NCBI GenBank assembly: GCA_022575985.1
Contig: JAKSXM010000237.1
Span: 4,048,501-4,112,500 of the forward strand
Direction: 5' to 3'
DNA length: 64,000 bases
Origin: Anagrus nilaparvatae
Lineage: Eukaryota > Arthropoda > Insecta > Hymenoptera > Mymaridae
The translations under genes were made by a program, and so were the position numbers. Below are positions 58,200 through 64,000 of the stretch, piece by piece. Below the pieces are notes generated by a model. It was not told the DNA's origin and did no database searches. It saw nothing but the letters and a program-made list of their open reading frames with translations. Numbering within the stretch: the stretch's first letter is position 1; the number at the start of each line of letters is the position of its first letter.

Positions 58200-59945
58200 C
58201 ATTATTCTGCGCGCGCTAGGCGCGCGGCTGTTCTAGTCTTTATCTAATTGGTCGTTTCATTGATGCTTTGTAGTGTTAGCAGCGCGAACGCACTGTGTAC
58301 AAATTTGTAGACAATTGTAAATATTAATTTTTTAATTAATAATAATAGAAAATTAATTATATTTGTAGATGCAACACAAAGCATATGAAAATTAATTCGA
58401 GTATTTCGTCATCCTATTAATAAATTTCGCCATCCAGAACGAAAGAAAAGTTGATTTTAAGTGATGAAAAGGGTTCTGACAATAATGCAATATTTTGATC
58501 TTGAAATAAATTTTGAAAATAAAAATAATAATGGTTTATTAAAATTATGAAAAAAGTTCATTATTTAAAATTTTCATCTCATTTTACATTACAATGGTTT
58601 TTATTTATGAATTAAACCAGTTTTATTTCGATTAAACATGAAATATTATTTGAGGGGGTTGGCGCGCTTCAGCGCAAAAAAAAACAAAAATAATTTACAC
58701 TAAAAACAAAAAAAAGTTGATTTTGATAACTGCTCAACAAAAACATGTAGCAATTTAGTATTTACGTTTTAGTAATAACTATTTTGAGATATCATGTGAT
58801 ACCTATGACTACTTTCTGTATTTTTAAATTTTGAACTTCACCAGCTTATAAACGTTTAATATAACTTTAAATGAAGGGCTCAAATTAAAAAAAAACGTGA
58901 AATCGATAGGATTGTTTCCAAGGAATAATTTTCACTAAAACTCGTGTCAAAAAACCTCTTAGATTTTGAGTAAAACCAGTTTTAGTGAAAAAATTTTAAA
59001 TTGGCGTTTTCGGACACCAACTTCTGAGATCAATATCTCGAAATCATTAAATTTTTATTTTTCATAAAACAAACTCCTGGGGGTATTTCTTTTCAGTTTA
59101 ATTTAAAGACTTTTGACCCCAATTGGAAAAAAAAGCAAATATACACATTACCGACGCTATTTTTTTTTATAATTTGCAGTTTAAAATAAAATTAGTCTTA
59201 AAACTATTAAAAAATGTGTTTATTATGTAATATTATTGCAAAAAAATTATTTAAATTTTATAAATTATGAAAAAACATTGTTATTTAAGGTTATGGTAAT
59301 CGCTAAAACGTGGTTTTCACTGAATAATTAATGATTGTATGTGGTAACTTAGATACAATAAATTGGAAATATAATCTTTGACAATTTATTTATCATATTT
59401 AATTAGTTTTATTTGTTTTAAATGTAAAACCAAGTTCAATTCAACTTTTAAAATGTTTAGCTTTAATAATTTTCCTGTTATATTTAGTTCTGTCATCATT
59501 TCAAATTAGGGTCATAACTCCTCAAAATAACTTTAATGTATTTTCGTTCATACAGTATTCAATGAATTGAGTCTCCATTAAATTAAAAATAAAAAATGAA
59601 TTTTTAGTAATATTTCATCTTCATACAAATATGATAGGATTACGCAAAGGATTATTCTAAAAGGGAGACCTGCGAAAGTCGCAGGATTAGTCGTCGAAGT
59701 TCATAATTCTGCGCATATTTCAAATAAAAATGTAAAATAGCTAAATTTATAGTTTATATTTGCAATCCTATGATAATGCAAGTTGCGCAGAATTAGGGAT
59801 TTGAATGTAAGTTTTATTACTCCATATTTATAAAAAATTTCGATACAAAAATTAATAAAATAGTTTAAACTTCAGAAGTACTACACTTTAACTTTAGTTA
59901 AAAAACGATAATTTTCCTAACATCGTTGTTTAAAAAATATTTATA
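58200..59945. other. Dispersed repeat remnants, no gene
   Basis: 58,205-58,230 has a GC-rich short palindrome ('gcgcgctaggcgcgcggc'). 58,360-58,560 resembles 49,240-49,400, and 58,966-59,110 resembles 1-150. No coding region is supported. Confidence 0.45.
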
Positions 59946-59947
59946 TA

Positions 59948-60195
59948 CACTGTAAAAAGTAACTTCCTTATATTAACATAAAAGTTAGAAAATTTTTGAA
60001 AAATTTGTAAATTTTCAAAAAAATTTGTAAATATTCGAAAAAAATCGTAAATTTACTAAATTAGTATATTATTGAAAAATTCGAGAATTATCTATTTTTT
60101 TTGTGCATTTACGAAAAAAGTTTTTTGAAACTTTACTAATTTTTCGAAAATTTTCTAATTTTTTTGTAAATATAAGGAAGTTACTTTTTACAGTG
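59948..60195. mobile_element. 248-bp MITE with TA target duplication
   Basis: The ends 'CACTGTAAAAAGTAACTTCC' and its inverse bound arms of ~75 bp. TA flanks both sides (59,946-59,947 and 60,196-60,197). The centre consists of degenerate 'aaatttgtaaa' words. A Tc1/mariner-type mobilising enzyme is likely, by inference. Confidence 0.8.
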
Positions 60196-60469
60196 TAGCT
60201 TAAAAATTAAACCATTATAATTGATAAATAATATAATTGTATGCATATTTCAACACTTTTGTTTGATAAAACAATTAAGTTTTCTTCGTGTACCTATTAT
60301 TAGGTATAAAATGAAGAAAAAATACTGCGCTTAAACCCTCTCGTCAGTAAACATTTTTATTTTACAAGTAGATGGGATTTTCCACCGGGTGTATACGATT
60401 TTTGGTCGCTGCATTCGGAAATGAAATTCGTTTTTAGTTTCTCATATTGTTTTAGGTAAAATTTTAATT

Positions 60470-60535
60470 TGTGATTTTTTGGCATATAAACACGTTTGAG
60501 ACCTCAGGAAGCTAAAAAAGCGGTTGTTAAAAAAA

Positions 60536-60568
<33 letters not shown>

Positions 60569-60990
60569 TGTGTGTGTGTGTGTATTGATGTATAACTGTA
60601 ACCGGTGATATTTCATAAACATTATGATCTAACTTTTTTTTTCAAAATTTTTTTCACCAAAAAATCTGAAGGTACTTTCTATTTTTAAATTTGGATGTAA
60701 TACCTCATTTTTTTCATGAAAGTACCAATATCTAGAAGTATCGGTTTTACTCGATATCTTGAATCTTATGATTTTTTTTTAATTAAATTTTAATTTCTAA
60801 AAACAGAAAAATCTAATTTTTTCCATGAGCTGTTAAACTTACAATAAAAGGAAAAGATAATTTTTAATTTTTCTTATGACATTATACTTTGTTAGGTAAA
60901 GTAGACCATTATAAACATTTTGTTATTGCCAATGAGGAACCATAGTGCCAATTGTTTGGCAGCGTTTTTTTCCTGGTAAAAGATGTAATT
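60470..60990. repeat. Inverted partner of the satellite-bearing dispersed repeat, with (TG)n
   Basis: Reverse complement of the 56,800 end including (TG)n at 60,536-60,584. It continues through only one or two 156-bp units (60,680-60,790) to the other end (60,904-60,968), which matches 50,088-50,150. This shows that tandem copy number varies between copies of one family. Confidence 0.78.
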
Positions 60991-62260
60991 TAAAAAAAAA
61001 TTTGTGTAAGAAGTAGGTAGGTAGATCAATAATCACAATTGGACTCATTTTTTTTTCAACTGTTTTCCTCTAAGAGCATATCAGTAAAAATTATGCTCTT
61101 TCTGCGCTACAGATTATAAAATTCAGATTTTTTTACCACACTTATAAAATAATAATTTATTTAACAGCGTGCGTAAAAGTTACTTTTACACACTGGTGAG
61201 ATAACTTTAACGTACTTTTTAAATAAAATTATGCATGAAACTTGTGATCCTAACGTAAGCTTACTCTGCAGTAATAATTTTCGAAACATTGGTTAAATTA
61301 ATACACACCACGAAAATCTCGAAATTAGTCTAAAATAAGGCATTCTTTAGAATACCTTCCAATAAGAAAAGTTGTTAGCTCAAAAATCAAGAATTTCTAT
61401 CTAATTTTATTGAATTTATTTTTATATTATTTATTTTATTTTAACTGTACGTATTATATAATACTTATATATCACTTTCTTCTAAATTTTTTTTTCTTTT
61501 TGCCACTAGCGGATCCTTTTATTTCGATATAGCAAATGACTTGGAAAGTAAAAGAAATTAAAAAAAAAATATTTTTCCCGATCACTTGGGATATGCGTGT
61601 TTTGATTGTGATGAGACTTCAGAAATTTTTTTAAAAAAGATAATAAAAGATTGTTATTTTTTATTTATATTGACGTTTCAAGACATTTGAAATTTGTTTT
61701 CAGTGTAAAAAACATAACCATCAAAGTAATATATGTGTCCAAAAAATACATAAAAATTTATTAATTTGATAAACAAATGATAAACAAAATACTTACTGAT
61801 TTTTTTTTAACTTTTTATTTTTACTTTTCTTTCTTCCCTCATAAGGATGATTGTTTGTAATTCTCTTTTCAGAGAGACCCATATGGAGAAAAATTTGATA
61901 CCGAAATAAAGTTTACAAATTTAGTTACTAACTCGTGAAAGATAAATCAAAATAATTAAAACACTTATCACTTACACTAAAAAATAATTATAAATAAATA
62001 TAATAAATTTGTAACTTGTCAGCGTTATATTTAAAGTTTTAAAAACAAATGATTCAGCTATAATTCAATAATTACTATAAAATCTAATACAAATTACTTA
62101 CTTCAGGCTCTATAGTCCCGTAAGTTCTGAAATTATGACGATAATTAGTTCTTTTGTCTAACATAAAGGGCGCATTTCCGGTAGACAATACACATTATTA
62201 TAACTTGTTGACTTACGGTATATTGTTTATTACTTAGCTCTATACTCCAAAGTAATTTGT
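60991..62260. other. AT-rich intergenic sequence
   Basis: No coding region or pairable repeat is seen. It lies directly upstream of the putative two-exon gene at 62,262 and would contain its promoter, but I see no clear core elements beyond general AT-richness. Confidence 0.35.
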
Positions 62261-62261
62261 A

Positions 62262-62759
62262 ATGGAGTTTAGGAGAAGAAGTGGTGGTCAGAACAAATTA
62301 AAAAGAGCTGAAGCATTCAAGAGAATGATTGAAGAAAAAAAAAAGTAATTGTGAAATTTTATTTTAAAAAAATGATTTATTTAGTGAATATACATAAAAG
62401 TTTTTTTATTTTTACATAAATAGAAAAATAGCGGGAAACCTTTTGCTTTAGGACCTCCTCCATTTTCAATCCGTTCAGGAAGAGGCGAACAAAAAAATTT
62501 TCCGGAAGCACAAATCGTCCGAGAAAACGTTCGGAAAAATGATTTGCGATTTATATTGCAGAAGCAAAGAAAGAAAAAAGGAGAGGAAAAAATAAAAGAA
62601 CACGAAGTAAATATTGTCCGCGGAAACATCAAAAAACCCGATTTGCGTGTTCTATTGCACAAAAAAAGAAAAAAGGAAGAAGAGAAGAAACAAAAAAAAG
62701 AAGAAGAAAAAAAAAATAAAAGCAGAAGAAAAAGCTGCTATAAGAAAGCGGTTATCTGA
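62262..62759 (+). CDS. Putative two-exon gene, 136-aa basic protein of unknown function
   Basis: Exon 1 (62,262-62,344) starts at ATG and encodes 'MEFRRRSGGQNKLKRAEAFK'. A GTAATT donor and an 'aaaatag' acceptor bound an 87-bp intron (62,345-62,431). Exon 2 (62,432-62,759) continues in phase with 'GKPFALGPPPFSIRSGRGEQ' and ends at TGA. Two imperfect internal repeats occur: 'VRENVRKNDLRFILQKQRKK' and 'VRGNIKKPDLRVLLHKKRKK'. The tail is a K/E-rich low-complexity helix. The composition suggests a nuclear or nucleic-acid-binding protein, but I recognise no family. Lack of stops in a Pro/Gly-containing stretch and in-phase splicing support reality. The polypyrimidine tract is weak, so a transposon-derived exon is possible. 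Confidence 0.45.
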
Positions 62760-62879
62760 AAACCATTTCAGAAATTGCACGGTTAAAATAACCTACAATG
62801 TAAATTAGCATATGTGAATTTTTTTATACAATTACATAATATAAATATGTATATATATCATTCCTAAAAATCCACGAAA

Positions 62880-64000
62880 AAAAATTTATTTTTATACTTC
62901 AATCAAATTGTATTTTTTTTTTTTTTTTACAAAAATAAAAAGAAAATAAAAAAAAATAGGTATAGGTGCATTTTTGTATTATAATATTTTTCTATAATGA
63001 TGGTCGTGAAAGAATTAAAAAACGGCGCTCAAAATTCCCGTAAAAGTTATGAGAGGGGAGAAACAGCTGACTAGTCTGCTTCCGCTATATAGCACGCACT
63101 ATAGTAAAGTTACGTAACCTCTAAGTGTGTATTTTCTTTGTATGCAAAAACAATTTTTGATTTTTTGCCTAAAGTTTGTTTATTGATTTATGGATGAATT
63201 GAAACCTTGTAATTTTTCAGCATGGTTTTAATTTTTCCTGACCTTTCGGTTGTTTAAAAAAAAATTTTTTTTAATTACATGTCAAATAAAGAAGAAAAAT
63301 AAATTCTCTGGTGTTATCCCAAATGGAATATTTGATAAAAATACAGGAAGAAGTTATGTGAAAGGAAGATTTTTTGGAAAGGTTTGTTTTATATAATATA
63401 TTAACTTCCATGTCCCTGTACTTTTTTTAATAAATTGAATGATTTTTTTTTATTCTGTGAATAAGATTTTCATTGGTACATTTTTATGTTATTCTAATAA
63501 ACAAATATAATAACATAACATCAACACTATTTTATTTACTAACACTGTTTTACCTAGTTGTCTGTAAATAAAAATTATTTGAATAATAAAAAATATGCAT
63601 TTGATAAAATTGATAAAATCAGTAAAATTTTATTTCAAGTTCAAATAAAACTTTTTGTTTTGAGGGTGATTTTGCTAAATGTTATGAAATTAGAGATTTT
63701 AAAACACTTGATTTTTTTGCTGGTAAAATTGTACCCAAAACGTTGATGAGAAAATCAAATCAAGAAGAAAAAATGATACAATAACAATTCCCAAAAGTTT
63801 AAATCATAGTCACGTTGTTGGTTTTCATGGATTTTTTGATGATAATTTAAATGTTTACATTATTTTGGAGCTTTGTAGAAAAAGGGTAAGATAACATATT
63901 TATTTATTATAATTATTTATGTAACTCATTTCTCACAATTGCAGTCTATGATGGAATTACATAAGCGTAGAAAAGCTTTAACAGAATTGGAAACTAGATA
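62880..64000 (+). repeat. Inverted segmental duplicate, second copy (runs off the window)
   Basis: Reverse complement of 38,521-38,262 plus 36,851-35,985, lacking the 1.4-kb insertion. Includes 'gagaaacagctgactagtct' and 'atagcacgcactatagtaaa'. The two copies differ by scattered substitutions and homopolymer lengths. Confidence 0.88.
63279..64000 (+). pseudogene. Polo-like kinase fragment (plus copy), truncated by the window end
   Basis: Exon 1 (63,279-63,381) has an ATG followed by 'SNKEEK' and a stop. The kinase N-terminal sequence 'GIFDKNTGRSYVKGRFFGK' is in another frame. Exon 2 (63,665-63,885) encodes '[20 protein letters not shown]' with G where the other copy has D, then the same stop and frameshift after 'EEKMIQ', and '[11 protein letters not shown]' before GTAAGA. 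Exon 3 (63,945 on) encodes 'SMMELHKRRKALTELETRY' up to the window end. Polo kinases drive mitotic entry and cytokinesis. This copy cannot make an intact kinase because of the breaks it shares with 35,693-36,719. Whether the catalytic-loop damage is shared lies outside the window. Confidence 0.87.

Noticed and set aside
62544..62808. 71- and 64-aa ORFs starting at internal ATGs, and the 93-aa minus ORF at 62,381-62,662
   Set aside because: The in-phase two-exon model starting at 62,262 explains the main frame; the second ORF is a shifted K-rich frame and the minus ORF is antisense.
63279..64000. Functional polo gene starting at the window end
   Set aside because: A stop after six codons, a frame change within exon 1 and a stop/frameshift in exon 2 are shared with the dead copy at 35.7-36.7 kb.

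Overview
The window looks like AT-rich nuclear DNA from an insect. The protein remnants with introns (a Polo kinase and a myotubularin-related phosphatase) are animal-type, the introns are short GT-AG introns, and the mobile elements (Gypsy, R1-like non-LTR, Penelope-like, several DNA transposons) are those usual in insects. I cannot name the species. A repeat-rich genome such as a parasitoid wasp or a hemipteran would fit, but that is a guess. I see no operons, phage or CRISPR.

Layout. 1-1,288: foldback repeat. 1,289-10,960: tandem satellite of about 710 bp per unit with a 1.17-kb higher-order duplication. 10,998-11,782: hAT-like non-autonomous element carrying its own ~135-bp tandem repeats. 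13,340-14,760: two head-to-head decayed copies of an uncharacterised insect gene family. 14,919-19,533: nearly intact Gypsy-type LTR retrotransposon on the minus strand, with identical 156-bp LTRs and two one-base breaks. 19,600-27,350: small inverted-repeat elements, a tRNA-like sequence, a minisatellite and a Penelope-type GIY-YIG remnant. 27,355-29,470: R1-like element lacking its 3' part. 30,690-33,530: possible LTR-like leader with a 97-aa ORF, then direct repeats.

34,632-38,521: chimeric pseudogene in which a Polo-like kinase fragment runs into a myotubularin-related (MTMR3/4-type) fragment, introns retained. The Polo part and its upstream flank reappear in inverted orientation at 62,880-64,000. 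39,564-45,721: three long inverted-repeat elements. 46,606-46,824: four short hairpin repeats. 46,991-48,904: YqaJ-type exonuclease gene fused to an Ulp1-like cysteine protease domain, with one in-frame stop.

50,218-55,309: a complete 5.09-kb DNA transposon with ~810-bp terminal inverted repeats, an ACGT target duplication and a three-exon transposase-like gene, also with one in-frame stop. It sits inside a 156-bp satellite that is itself part of a larger dispersed repeat, whose inverted partner is at 60,470-60,990. 62,262-62,759 holds a plausible two-exon gene for a 136-aa basic protein of unknown function.

No gene here is convincingly a functional housekeeping gene. The window reads as a heterochromatin-like or transposon-rich interval in which elements nest in satellites and in each other. 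The least damaged coding units are the Gypsy element, the long-TIR transposon and the YqaJ/Ulp1 gene.
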